A DNA stretch of 53,384 nt, taken from contig SHXF01000018.1 in the NCBI GenBank assembly GCA_009693435.1, positions 1 to 53,384 of the forward strand, read 5' to 3'. This DNA is from Betaproteobacteria bacterium (GTDB lineage Bacteria > Pseudomonadota > Gammaproteobacteria > Burkholderiales > SG8-39). The notes below the pieces were generated by a model that was not told where the DNA came from, did not search any database, and worked only from the letters and a program-made list of their open reading frames with translations. This document shows positions 23,814 to 32,445 of this stretch, in pieces (the first letter of the stretch is position 1; each line of letters starts with the position of its first letter). Made by a program: the position numbers and the translations under genes.

Positions 23814-23841
23814 AAATGAGCGCAGGCAAATGAGCGCGGGC
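23814..23841 (+). repeat. 14-bp duplication of the start codon region (mini-cistron)
   Basis: AAATGAGCGCAGGC and AAATGAGCGCGGGC lie side by side, with ATGs at 23816 and 23830. From the first ATG the peptide is MSAGK and its TGA overlaps the second ATG (ATGA). The second opens the hydrolase, which also begins MSAGK. The AGGAG site is spaced correctly (5 bp) for the first ATG but 19 bp from the second. Confidence 0.9.
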
Positions 23842-24789
23842 AAGAGACTTCCGGGTACCCCCGATCCCATGCACGTCTGGGAAGGCGCGCAGGGCGTGCG
23901 GATCGCCGGTGATTCTTGGGGCGATCCACAAGGGCCGCTGGTCCTTCTGCAGCACGGCGGCGGGCAGACGCGCCATGCCTGGAAAGGCGCGGGCGAAACG
24001 CTGGGCGCGGCCGGTTATCACGCCGTGGCCTTCGACGCGCGCGGTCATGGCGATTCGGGCTGGTCGCCCGACGGAGTCTACGGGCAGGACATCATGGTCG
24101 CGGATCTGAAATGTGTCGTCGCGGCCCTGGGGAACAACCGTCCCGTGCTGGTCGGCGCGTCCATGGGCGGGGGCACCAGCCTGGTCGCCATCGGTGAAGA
24201 CCATGTCGATGCCACCGCGCTGGTGCTGGTCGACATCGCGCCGCGCGTGGAACCCGGGGGCGTGGAAAAAATCCAGGCATTCATGGCGCAGAAGCCGGAC
24301 GGATTCAATTCGCTGGAAGAAGTCGCCGCGGCCATCGCCAATTACCAGCCGCACCGCAAGCGCCCGCGGACGCTGGATGGACTGGCAAAGAATGTGCGCC
24401 TCGCCGAGGACGGCACCTATCGCTGGCATTGGGATCCGCGCATGCGCGTGGGTAGGCTGGACATTCAGAAGCGCCACGAGCGTCTCGGGGCGTGCTCGCG
24501 CAAACTGACCCTGTTGACCCTGCCGACCTTGCTGGTGCGCGGGGGCCTGTCGGATGTCCTGAGCGAAGAAGGCGCGCAGGATTTTCTGCGCATGTGTCCT
24601 CATGCGGAGTACGTGAATGTCGAGAGCGCGGCGCATATGGTTGCGGGCGATCGCAATGACATTTTCGGCAACGCGGTGACCGAATTTCTGGCGCGCGCCG
24701 TGCCGGTGCGCGGTGCGCCGCTGCAGCCGGAGCATGTGCCGCACCCGCATCGCGAGGGGCCGGCAGGCGATACGAAGGACGTGCCCTGA
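23830..24789 (+). CDS. Alpha/beta hydrolase
   Basis: A 319-residue serine hydrolase. Oxyanion segment 'LVLLQHGGGQTRHAW' (about 40), 'FDARGHGDS', nucleophile elbow 'VGASMGGG' (G-x-S-x-G with Ser about 114), acid in 'LLVRGGLSDVLS' and His in 'ESAAHMVAGD' (about 263). No cofactor is needed. The substrate is unknown; esters or C-C bonds are usual for this branch. The start lies at the second copy of a 14-bp duplication behind a strong hairpin, so expression may be limited or switchable. Its 3' end converges on the efflux operon with an 18-bp gap. Confidence 0.82.
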   Translation: MSAGKRLPGTPDPMHVWEGAQGVRIAGDSWGDPQGPLVLLQHGGGQTRHAWKGAGETLGAAGYHAVAFDARGHGDSGWSPDGVYGQDIMVADLKCVVAALGNNRPVLVGASMGGGTSLVAIGEDHVDATALVLVDIAPRVEPGGVEKIQAFMAQKPDGFNSLEEVAAAIANYQPHRKRPRTLDGLAKNVRLAEDGTYRWHWDPRMRVGRLDIQKRHERLGACSRKLTLLTLPTLLVRGGLSDVLSEEGAQDFLRMCPHAEYVNVESAAHMVAGDRNDIFGNAVTEFLARAVPVRGAPLQPEHVPHPHREGPAGDTKDVP

Positions 24790-24807
24790 CCGTCGAGGCA
24801 GGCGACC

Positions 24808-26334
24808 CTATTCGGCGGCGACTTTTTTCGCGCCTTCCCAGCCGCCGCCCAGGGCCTTAACCAGAAATACCGAAGTCAGCAGCCGCTGGCCGAGAAGCTG
24901 GGCGGCAAGCCGCTCGCTGGTCAGCAAAGCCTGTTGCGCCGTGATCACGTCGAGCGACGTGGCTACGCCCCCTTCATAGCGGCTATTGGCGAGGTCGAAT
25001 ACGCGCGTGGCGCTGGCGATCGCCACCTGCGCCTGGACGTGCGCCCGCTCCAGCGCCGCCAGGCCGATGATGCCGTCTTCGGCTTCCTGCATCGCAGTCA
25101 GTACGACACGCCGATAGTTGGCCACCGTGCCATCGTAGGCGGCGCGGGCGTTGTCGACGTTGGCATCGATCCGGCCGCCGTCGAACAGCGGTTGCGCCAG
25201 CGCCGCTCCCAGCGACCAGATGTAGCCGGCGGTGGTGAACAGCCCGCTTACCAGTCGCGCTTCGGTGCCGTACAGTCCGCCCAGGGTGATGCTTGGATAG
25301 TATGCGGCGCTGGCAACCCCGATCTGCGCGTTGGCAGCGGCCATGGCGCGTTCTGCTGCAGCGACATCGGGCCGGCGCTCGAGCAGATCGGAGGGCAAGC
25401 CTATGGGCACGACCGGCGGCGCCAACGCCTTCACCTCCGGTGACAGCGAGAACAGCGGCGCCGGCGTGCCGGTCAGGGTGGCGATGGCGTGTTCGAACTG
25501 GGCGCGTTGCCGGCGCAGCACGTCGACCTGCGTCAGCGTGCCGTCCAGCAGCGCCTGTTGCTGGGCAGGATCCAGTCCCGAGGCCGCGCCCAATTCATGG
25601 CGCGCCGTGGCCAGCGCGAGGGAGCGCCGCTGCAGTCCGATTGCACGCGAGAGCACATCGAGTTCGATGTCTAGCGCGCGCAGGTTGAAGTAAGCGGTCG
25701 CCACGTCCGCGGTCAGCAGCAGCCGGATGTTCTCGAAATCGGCGGCGGACTGTTCCGCCGAAGCGCGCGCGCCTTCGATGGTGCGCCTTACCCGTCCCGC
25801 GAGGTCGACTTCGTAGCTCGCGGAGAGCGCGCCCACCATGTCGGTTTGCGTCGTGGAGAAATTGGGCGCGATGTTGTTGTTCAACGGCCGGTTGGCGGAG
25901 ATGCGTGTGCGCTGGTCGCGGGCGACGAGGCTTGCCTGCGGGTACAGGCTGGCCGATACCGCGGCCAGTACCGCACCGGCCTGCGCCAGGCGCGCGCTCG
26001 CCAGCGCGAGGGTCGGGCTGTTTGCGAGCGCCTGCTGTTCCAGTGCGTCCAGGCGCGGGTCGCCGAAGCGCTGCCACCACGGCCCCTTTGCTGCTGTATC
26101 GTTCGGCGTACTTTCACGCCAGGGTGCTTCGACTTTCCACGCCGCCGGCATGTCGAGCACCGGCTTGCGGTATTCGGGCCCGGCGGTGGTGCAGGCCGCA
26201 AGCAGCACCGGCAACACCACTGCTGTGCAGAGGGTGGGCCAAGCGGTGGGCCAAGAGGTCGGCCAAGAGGTCGGCCAAGCGGTAGTCCAGGCAGGGCTGC
26301 AGCGGCGTGCCGCCCGCGTCAGCACCACCGGCAT
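24808..26334 (-). CDS. Outer-membrane efflux lipoprotein (NodT/OprM family)
   Basis: A 508-residue trimeric channel protein of the TolC superfamily. The lipoprotein signal 'TLCTAVVLPVLLAACTTAGPEYRKP' has the lipobox LLAAC. 'WWQRFGDPRLDALEQQALANSPTLALASARLAQA' and 'PSDLLERRPDVAAAERAMAAANAQIGVASAAYYPSI' are the two halves of the OEP repeat. The ATG at 26334 shares its A with the adaptor's TGA stop (TGATG), giving tight coupling; a GTG at 26337 is also possible. Oddly, the region before the hydrophobic core is lengthened by a tandem 'WPTS/WPTA' repeat encoded by a 12-bp array (26233-26292). It is the third gene of the RND operon. Confidence 0.92.
   Translation of the reverse strand: MPVVLTRAARRCSPAWTTAWPTSWPTSWPTAWPTLCTAVVLPVLLAACTTAGPEYRKPVLDMPAAWKVEAPWRESTPNDTAAKGPWWQRFGDPRLDALEQQALANSPTLALASARLAQAGAVLAAVSASLYPQASLVARDQRTRISANRPLNNNIAPNFSTTQTDMVGALSASYEVDLAGRVRRTIEGARASAEQSAADFENIRLLLTADVATAYFNLRALDIELDVLSRAIGLQRRSLALATARHELGAASGLDPAQQQALLDGTLTQVDVLRRQRAQFEHAIATLTGTPAPLFSLSPEVKALAPPVVPIGLPSDLLERRPDVAAAERAMAAANAQIGVASAAYYPSITLGGLYGTEARLVSGLFTTAGYIWSLGAALAQPLFDGGRIDANVDNARAAYDGTVANYRRVVLTAMQEAEDGIIGLAALERAHVQAQVAIASATRVFDLANSRYEGGVATSLDVITAQQALLTSERLAAQLLGQRLLTSVFLVKALGGGWEGAKKVAAE
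26233..26292 (-). repeat. 12-bp tandem repeat inside the signal-peptide coding region
   Basis: Five contiguous 12-bp units (plus-strand consensus GGT-SGG-CCA-AGM), the outer ones degenerate. They encode A/S-W-P-T repeats in the n-region of the outer-membrane lipoprotein's signal peptide (about residues 15-35). Because 12 is a multiple of 3, copy-number change would alter length without breaking the frame. Confidence 0.85.
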
Positions 26335-27599
26335 CACGATTTCTCCCTTGCCTTGCCGGCGGGAGCCGACTTGTCTGCTGGCGCGCCCTTGGCGGCGGGC
26401 ACATCCGGCGCGATCGCCACCTTGTCGCCATCGTTCAGCGAGTCGGGCGGATTGAGCACCACTTTGTCCGATGCGTCGACCCCTTCGAGCACTTCGACCC
26501 GCTCGCCGTAGTTGCGCCCTATCCGGATCGGCCGCAGCTTGATGCCGCCCTCGGCATCGACGACCGCCACGCGCATGCCTTCGCTGCGGAACATCAGCGT
26601 ATTGGTGGCCAGGGTCATGGACTGGTCCGATTTCAGCGGCAGCGAAACCTGCACGAAGGCGCCGGGGAGCAGGGTGCCGCCGCGATTGGGCAGCGTGATT
26701 TCGATCTGCATGGTGCGCGTGGCCGCATCGATGGATGCCGAGGTACGCGCCACCTGGCCGTTGAAGGTCTGTCCGCGCAACTCCGCCTGCGTGACGATTA
26801 CCGGCTGACCGGTCTTGATCAGCTGCGAATAGGTCTGCGGCACGTTGACGTAGATGCGCAAGGGGTCGGTCTGGGTCAGCAGGAACAGCGCGCGCCCGCT
26901 GCCGCCACCCGCGTCTATCAGATCGCCGACGTCCACGTTGCGGCGCGTAATCACGCCCGAGAAAGGCGCAACTACCCGCTTGAATCCCTCCAGCTGGCGC
27001 AACCGTTCGACGTTGGCGTCGGCGGCGGCGAGGTTGGCGCGCGCCTGCGCGTCGTTGCTGCGGCGCTCGTCGAGTTCCTGTTGCGATACCGCATCTTTTT
27101 TCCGCAACGCTTCCCAGCGTTCCATGGTGCTGGTGGCGAGACCGAGGCTGGAGGCCGCCTGCGCTCGCGCCGCTATGGCCTGCGTAAGCTGCTGGTCTAT
27201 TTCAGGGGTATCGATTTCCGCCAGCAGTTCGCCCGCCTGGACGCGGCTGCCGATGTCCTTGTGCCAACGCTTCAGATAGCCGCTCGCGCGCGCGCCTATC
27301 GGTGCCTGCACATAACCCTGCAGTGTGCCCGGCAAGGCCAGGGACTGGCCGGTGCCGGCAATCCGGGGCTGGGTCACCTTGACGTACAGTTTTGCGCGCT
27401 CCGCGGTTCCCGCGTTCAGTGCCTTCGCATCCGACATGCGGATCATCATCGAGCGGCCGGCGCCTATGGCAAGCAGGACCAGCACGATGACGGTGATGAG
27501 CTTGCTGCGATTGACGATCTTGCGGCGCTTCAGCAATTCGGCGGGATCCTCGTCCTCGATGGGATGGATCGCCAGCTCGTGATGGCGTTGTTCAGACAT
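26334..27599 (-). CDS. RND efflux periplasmic adaptor (membrane fusion protein)
   Basis: 421 residues from MSEQRHHELAIHPIEDEDPAELL. The start at 27599 lies 4 bp after the pump's stop, with AGGAG in the pump's last codons. One N-terminal membrane segment 'LITVIVLVLLAIGAG' (about 30-45) is present and no lipobox. Domain order: lipoyl half 'GYVQAPIGARASGYLKRWHKDIGSRVQAGELLAEID', a coiled-coil hairpin (about 120-200), then 'APFSGVITRRNVDVGDLIDAG' and the beta-barrel. The tail is Ala/Lys/Pro-rich ('AAKGAPADKSAPAGKAREKS'). It links the pump to the outer-membrane channel encoded next. The longer upstream frame to 27710 is inside the pump gene. Confidence 0.92.
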   Translation of the reverse strand: MSEQRHHELAIHPIEDEDPAELLKRRKIVNRSKLITVIVLVLLAIGAGRSMMIRMSDAKALNAGTAERAKLYVKVTQPRIAGTGQSLALPGTLQGYVQAPIGARASGYLKRWHKDIGSRVQAGELLAEIDTPEIDQQLTQAIAARAQAASSLGLATSTMERWEALRKKDAVSQQELDERRSNDAQARANLAAADANVERLRQLEGFKRVVAPFSGVITRRNVDVGDLIDAGGGSGRALFLLTQTDPLRIYVNVPQTYSQLIKTGQPVIVTQAELRGQTFNGQVARTSASIDAATRTMQIEITLPNRGGTLLPGAFVQVSLPLKSDQSMTLATNTLMFRSEGMRVAVVDAEGGIKLRPIRIGRNYGERVEVLEGVDASDKVVLNPPDSLNDGDKVAIAPDVPAAKGAPADKSAPAGKAREKS

Positions 27600-27603
27600 T
27601 GCT

Positions 27604-30600
27604 TCAGGACTCCTGTTGTGTGCCCAGCGGTGCGGGAGGCGTTCCGGCCGGGCTGGATGCCGGCGCTGCTGCACGCGCCGCCCTGCGATGCGCCAGTCGC
27701 TGATGCACATCGGCGAACAGCGCTGGAACGAAGAAAAGGGTGGAGATCGTGGCGAACACCAGCCCGCCTATCACCGCGCGGCCGAGGGGCGCATTCTGCT
27801 CGGCGCCCTCGCCGATGCCGAGCGCCATCGGGATCATGCCGATGACCATGGCCAGCGCCGTCATCAGCACCGGGCGGATGCGCGTCGCGCCGGCTTCCAG
27901 CGCCGCTGCCAGCGGAGGCACGCCCTGCGCCAGCCGGTCGCGCGCGAACGAAATCACCAGGATGCTGTTGGCGGTGGCCACGCCCATGGTCATGATGGCG
28001 CCGGTCAGTGCCGGCACGCTCAAGGTGGTGCCTGTGATGTACAGCATCCAGGCGATTCCGGCCAGCGCCGCGGGCAGCGCCATGATGATGATGAAGGCGT
28101 CGGTCCACGACTGGAAATTGATGACGATGAGCAGATACACCAGCACGATCGCCATCGCCAGTCCCACGCCCAGGCCGATGAAGGAGTCCTGCATCGTCTG
28201 CACCTGCCCGCGCAGGGTGACCTGGCTGCCGCGCGGCAGCCTGGGCCGGACTTCGTCGATGCGCGCCTGCACCTGTCTGGCGACCGAGGCGAGGTCGGTC
28301 CCCTGCACGCTCACGTATACATCGACCACCGGCGAAATGTTGTAGCGGGACACGATGGCGAGGCTTCTGCTGGGCTGCGCCTCGACCAGATTGCCTAGAA
28401 TCTGCGGACCGCCGCCGGTCGCGCTGCCGGGTCCGGCAGCACCCACCGGGATGTTGAGCAGCGAATCCAGCGAATCGATGTTGTACTGAGGCGCCTGCAT
28501 GGCGACGCTGTAGACCACGCCGTTCTGCGGATTGAGCCAGAACGCGGGCGCGGTCTGCGCGCTGCCCGAGAGCGAGATCAGCACGTTCTGCCCGACGTTG
28601 AACGCGGTCAGCCCGACCTGCTGCAGCCGCGTGCGGTCCATCTGCAGGTTCACCGCGGGGTTGTCCATGCGCTGGTGCACATGCACATCGACCGCCCCGG
28701 GGATCTGCCGGATCGATTTCACCAGTTCCGCGGCGAGTTCCGCATTCCTGGCCATGTTGGCGCCGGAGAACTGGATGTCGATCGCGGCGGGCAGGCCGAA
28801 GTTCAGGATCTGCGTGACGATGTCCGCCGGCTGGAAAAAGAACTCAATGCCCGGAAAGCGCCGTGGCAGCTCGGCGCGCAGCAGGCTGACGATCTCTTCG
28901 GTGGGACGGTGCCCCTTGCGCAGCGACATCAGCAGCTCGCCGTCGAAGGTGCCTATGGTGCCGGCGTTGCTGTAGGAGAGGTTGATGCCGCTGTTGGGCA
29001 CGCCCAGGTTGTCCAGTATGGTTTCCAGTTCCGTGGCGGGCACCAGTTCGCGGATCGCGTCCTCGACCTGATCGGCGATGCGCGCCGTCTGCTCGATGCG
29101 CGTGCCGGTGGGCGCGCGCAGGTGCAGGCGAATCTGGCCGGCGTCCACGCTGGGAAAGAAATCGCGTCCCAGCGCCGGGTATAACAGGCAGGACAGCGCG
29201 GAAAACAACAGGAACAGGCCGGCGAAGGTCTTGCGCCTGGCGAGCACCGCCGTCAGGGTCAGGGAATAGGCGCGGCGCAGGTGCTCGAACTTCTGGTCGA
29301 AGCCGCGGTAGAGCCGCTGCAACAGGCCCCGTTTCGCGCTTGTTGCAGCCGCGCCCGCATGCACGCCGCGCATCAGCAGCATCACCAGCGTGGGCACCAG
29401 GGTCCGCGACAGCAAGTAGGATGCGATCATGGCGAACACCACCGCTTCGGCCATCGGCACGAACAGATAGCGCGCGACCCCGGTGAGAAAGAACATCGGC
29501 ACGAATACGATGCAGATGCACAGGGTCGAAACGAAGGCCGGCACGCCGATCTCCCCCGCGCCGACCAGTATCGCCTCGTTCAGTTCGGTGCCCAGGTGCA
29601 GGTGGCGCTCGATGTTCTCTATGGTGACGATGGCCTGGTCGACCAGTATGCCCACCGACAGCGCCAGTCCGCCCAGGGTCATCAGGTTGAGGGTCTCGCC
29701 CAGCATCTGCAATACCAGTATCGATGCGAGGATGGACAGCGGGATGGTGAGCGCAATGATGAAGGTGCTGCGCCAGTTGCCCAGGAAGAGGAGCACCATC
29801 AGCGCGGTCAGGCCGGCGGCGATCAGCGCCTCGACCACCACGCCCTCTATCGCCGCCTTGACGAACACCGACTGGTCGAAGAGTGGCGTGACCTTGATAT
29901 CGGGCGGCAGGATCTGGGTCGCGCGCGGCAGCAGCTCCTTCAGGTTGTTGACGATGTCCACGGTGGACGCGCCGCCATTTTTCAGTATCGACAGCAGCAC
30001 CCCGCGCGCGCCGTCCTGGCGCACCACGTTGGTTTGCGGCGAGAAACCGTCGCGCACCGAGGCCACGTCGCGCAGGTAAGTGGTGGCGCCGCCGGCGGTG
30101 CGCACCGGCAGGTCGCCGAGGCCGCTGATGGCGTCCGGCGAGGCGTTCATCTTCACGCTGTATTCGGTGTCGCCGAATTTGACCGTGCCCGCGGGCAGGA
30201 TCAGGTTCTGCGCGTTGACCGCATTGACCACGTCAGCCGGCGCGAGGCCGCGCGCCTGCAGGGCGGGTATGTCCAGGTCCACCGAGATCACGCGTATCTT
30301 GCCGCCATAGGGGAACGGAATCGCGGCGCCCGGTATGGTGATCAGCTGCGGCCGAAGCTGGTTGACCGCGGCGTCGAACACCGATTGTTCGGGGAGCGTG
30401 GGGCTGGACATCGCCAGCTGTATCACCGGAATGCTCGAAGCCGAGTACTTGATGATCAGGGGCGGCGTGATGCCCGGGGGCAACTGGCGCACCTGCGGCT
30501 GCACCGCCGCCACCACCTGCGCCAGCGCGGTCTGGATGTTTGCCGTGGGCTGGAAAAATATTTTTATCACCGAAACGCTGGCGAGCGATTGCGATTCGAT

Positions 30601-30885
30601 GTGTTCGATGTCGCTCACCGTGGTGGTCAGGCCGCGCTCGGTCTGCCCGGCGATGCGCTGTCCCATCTCCTGCGCCGACAGGCCGGTGTAGTTCCAGATG
30701 ACGCTCACCACCGGGATGTTGATCTCGGGAAAGATGTCGGTCGCCATGTTGCGCAGCGCGAACGGCGTGGCCAGCACGATCAGCATCGCCATCACGATGA
30801 AGGTGTACGGGCGGCGCAGCGCCAGCGCGACCAGGGAGAGCGCGGAATGGTCCGCGCGGCCGGATGTTTGGGAGGATGGGGTCAT
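27604..30885 (-). CDS. RND efflux pump, inner-membrane permease
   Basis: A 1093-residue AcrB/HAE-type transporter with 12 membrane segments and two large periplasmic loops. 'ALRRPYTFIVMAMLIVLATPFALRNMATDIFPEINIPVVSV' is the standard N-terminus. It is the first gene of a coupled operon followed by adaptor and channel. Proton-relay positions differ from AcrB: TM4 reads 'GILVDQAIVTIENI' (second Asp replaced by Gln, about residue 412) and TM10 reads 'GVATANSILVISFARD', with Ala where AcrB has Lys940. This marks a clade distant from the classic multidrug pumps. Substrates and the exact energy coupling are unknown. No adjacent TetR-type regulator is present. Confidence 0.93.
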   Translation of the reverse strand: MTPSSQTSGRADHSALSLVALALRRPYTFIVMAMLIVLATPFALRNMATDIFPEINIPVVSVIWNYTGLSAQEMGQRIAGQTERGLTTTVSDIEHIESQSLASVSVIKIFFQPTANIQTALAQVVAAVQPQVRQLPPGITPPLIIKYSASSIPVIQLAMSSPTLPEQSVFDAAVNQLRPQLITIPGAAIPFPYGGKIRVISVDLDIPALQARGLAPADVVNAVNAQNLILPAGTVKFGDTEYSVKMNASPDAISGLGDLPVRTAGGATTYLRDVASVRDGFSPQTNVVRQDGARGVLLSILKNGGASTVDIVNNLKELLPRATQILPPDIKVTPLFDQSVFVKAAIEGVVVEALIAAGLTALMVLLFLGNWRSTFIIALTIPLSILASILVLQMLGETLNLMTLGGLALSVGILVDQAIVTIENIERHLHLGTELNEAILVGAGEIGVPAFVSTLCICIVFVPMFFLTGVARYLFVPMAEAVVFAMIASYLLSRTLVPTLVMLLMRGVHAGAAATSAKRGLLQRLYRGFDQKFEHLRRAYSLTLTAVLARRKTFAGLFLLFSALSCLLYPALGRDFFPSVDAGQIRLHLRAPTGTRIEQTARIADQVEDAIRELVPATELETILDNLGVPNSGINLSYSNAGTIGTFDGELLMSLRKGHRPTEEIVSLLRAELPRRFPGIEFFFQPADIVTQILNFGLPAAIDIQFSGANMARNAELAAELVKSIRQIPGAVDVHVHQRMDNPAVNLQMDRTRLQQVGLTAFNVGQNVLISLSGSAQTAPAFWLNPQNGVVYSVAMQAPQYNIDSLDSLLNIPVGAAGPGSATGGGPQILGNLVEAQPSRSLAIVSRYNISPVVDVYVSVQGTDLASVARQVQARIDEVRPRLPRGSQVTLRGQVQTMQDSFIGLGVGLAMAIVLVYLLIVINFQSWTDAFIIIMALPAALAGIAWMLYITGTTLSVPALTGAIMTMGVATANSILVISFARDRLAQGVPPLAAALEAGATRIRPVLMTALAMVIGMIPMALGIGEGAEQNAPLGRAVIGGLVFATISTLFFVPALFADVHQRLAHRRAARAAAPASSPAGTPPAPLGTQQES

Positions 30886-31063
30886 GGGAAGCGGATTTTA
30901 GCCGTAAAACGGCGCCGCGTAGGCAGCTTGTCGGGGCCGAATGCACGCGGCCTCCTGCCAGGGGCGAGTCGGTCCGGATGGGCGGTGACCGGAGCCGGCT
31001 CCTACCACAGGGTCGGCAGGCGTCCCCAGCGCTGTATAGCATGCCAGCATATTTACCGTCATA

Positions 31064-32245
31064 ATGCCGGGCATGTTTACTCGACGGCTACCACTACCCG
31101 AGCGGTCATTTCTTCTGCTCGGCCCGCGCGGCACCGGCAAGACCACCTGGCTGCGCCAGCTCCTGCCGCGCGCGCACTGGTACAACTTGCTGCTGGATCG
31201 CGAACTGCTGCGTCTGATGCGCGAACCGGGGACGTTGCGCCGGGAGATCGAGGCGCTGCCCCGCGGCTCCTGGGTGGTCGTGGACGAGGTGCAGAAGCTC
31301 CCCTCGATATTGAACGAGATCCACGACGCGCTCGCTTCTGCTCCGCGGCGCTGGCGCTTCGCGCTTACCGGCTCTTCCGCGCGCAGGCTGCGCCGCGATA
31401 ACGTCAATATGCTGGCCGGGCGGGTCGTTACACGGCGCATGCTGCCGCTCACCGCCCTCGAACTGGGGGGCGAACCGGCCGCCGACGACCTGCTTCGCTT
31501 CGGCGGCCTGCCGCTGCTGCGCAACGAGCGCAGCTTTGCCGCCCGCATTGACCTGCTCGAGGCGTACGTTGAAACCTATCTGACCCAGGAAATCCGGGCG
31601 GAGGCGCTGGTGAGGAGCCTGGAGTCGTTCGCGCGTTTTCTGGAAGTCGCGGCGCTGGCGAATGCCCAGGTGACCAGCGTGGCGTCCCTCGCGCGCGACG
31701 CTGCGGTGGCGCGGCCCACGGTGCAGGGATATTTCGAGGTTCTGGCAGACACCCTGATCGGCGCATGGCTGCCGGCATGGCGCCCGCGAGCCAAGGTCAA
31801 GGAGACGAGCCACCCGAAATTCTATCTTTTCGACACCGGCGTGGTGCGTGCATTGACACGGCGGTTGAGGGAACCCCTGGAAGGCGCCGAGCGCGGCATG
31901 CTGCTCGAGACCCTGGTGTTCCATGAATTGCGCGCGCAAATCGCCTATGCCGGGTGCGGCGGGGAAATTTCCTACTACCGCACGCCATCGGGCACGGAGG
32001 TGGATTTCGTATGGAGCCGCGGCAAACTGTCGGTCGGGATCGAAGTGAAGGCGAGCCCCCGCTGGCGTCCGGAGTACAGCAGGGCGCTTGCCGATTTGCA
32101 TGACGCCGGTGTTCTTACCGCTTGCTGGGGCATTTATCTGGGCGAGTTGCCGCTGGTGGACGGGCCGGTGCGCGTCCTACCGCTGCGCGCTTTTCTGGCC
32201 GAACTTGCCGCAGGACGCGTTCTCGCATTGTCGAAGCGCCGCTGA
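31064..32245 (+). CDS. ATP-binding protein, AAA_14/DUF4143 family
   Basis: A 393-residue protein. Walker A is 'LLGPRGTGKTTW' (about 20-30) and Walker B 'WVVVDEVQKLP' (about 75). 'FALTGSSARRLRR' is the sensor-1-like motif. The DUF4143 C-terminal half runs from about 200 and includes the nuclease-like 'ISYYRTPSGTEVDFVWSRGKLSVGIEVKAS' (D...E.K pattern). These proteins are common in mobile and accessory DNA with no settled role. It is complete and stands alone, divergent from the RND operon. The 30886-31063 spacer shows no gene. A second Met at 31073 is an alternative start. Confidence 0.88.
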   Translation: MPGMFTRRLPLPERSFLLLGPRGTGKTTWLRQLLPRAHWYNLLLDRELLRLMREPGTLRREIEALPRGSWVVVDEVQKLPSILNEIHDALASAPRRWRFALTGSSARRLRRDNVNMLAGRVVTRRMLPLTALELGGEPAADDLLRFGGLPLLRNERSFAARIDLLEAYVETYLTQEIRAEALVRSLESFARFLEVAALANAQVTSVASLARDAAVARPTVQGYFEVLADTLIGAWLPAWRPRAKVKETSHPKFYLFDTGVVRALTRRLREPLEGAERGMLLETLVFHELRAQIAYAGCGGEISYYRTPSGTEVDFVWSRGKLSVGIEVKASPRWRPEYSRALADLHDAGVLTACWGIYLGELPLVDGPVRVLPLRAFLAELAAGRVLALSKRR

Positions 32246-32329
32246 TGCGCGAAGCAGCACAGTGTTGTGCGCACCGGGACGCGCCGGTGGCGTGCCCATA
32301 GGCATTGCGTTAAAGTCGGTTTCCCTGAG

Positions 32330-32385
32330 AAGACCGCGCAGGCAAGACGGCACAGGCAAGACCGCGCAGGCAAGACTGCGCGCAA
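32330..32385 (+). repeat. 14-bp tandem repeat upstream of a Bug protein gene
   Basis: Four 14-bp units (AAGACCGCGCAGGC, AAGACGGCACAGGC, AAGACCGCGCAGGC, then a degenerate AAGACTGCGCGCAA), ending 60 bp before the GTG start at 32446. Confidence 0.85.
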
Positions 32386-32445
32386 CGCCGGGTGCGCGCC
32401 TGCAACCGGTTGCCGACAGGTCAATGTCAATGATAGGAGGATGCG

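Noticed and set aside
29281..31401. 706-codon plus-strand ORF opposite the RND pump
   Set aside because: His/Gln/Asp-rich shadow of the pump gene; it also runs into the start of the DUF4143 gene in another frame.
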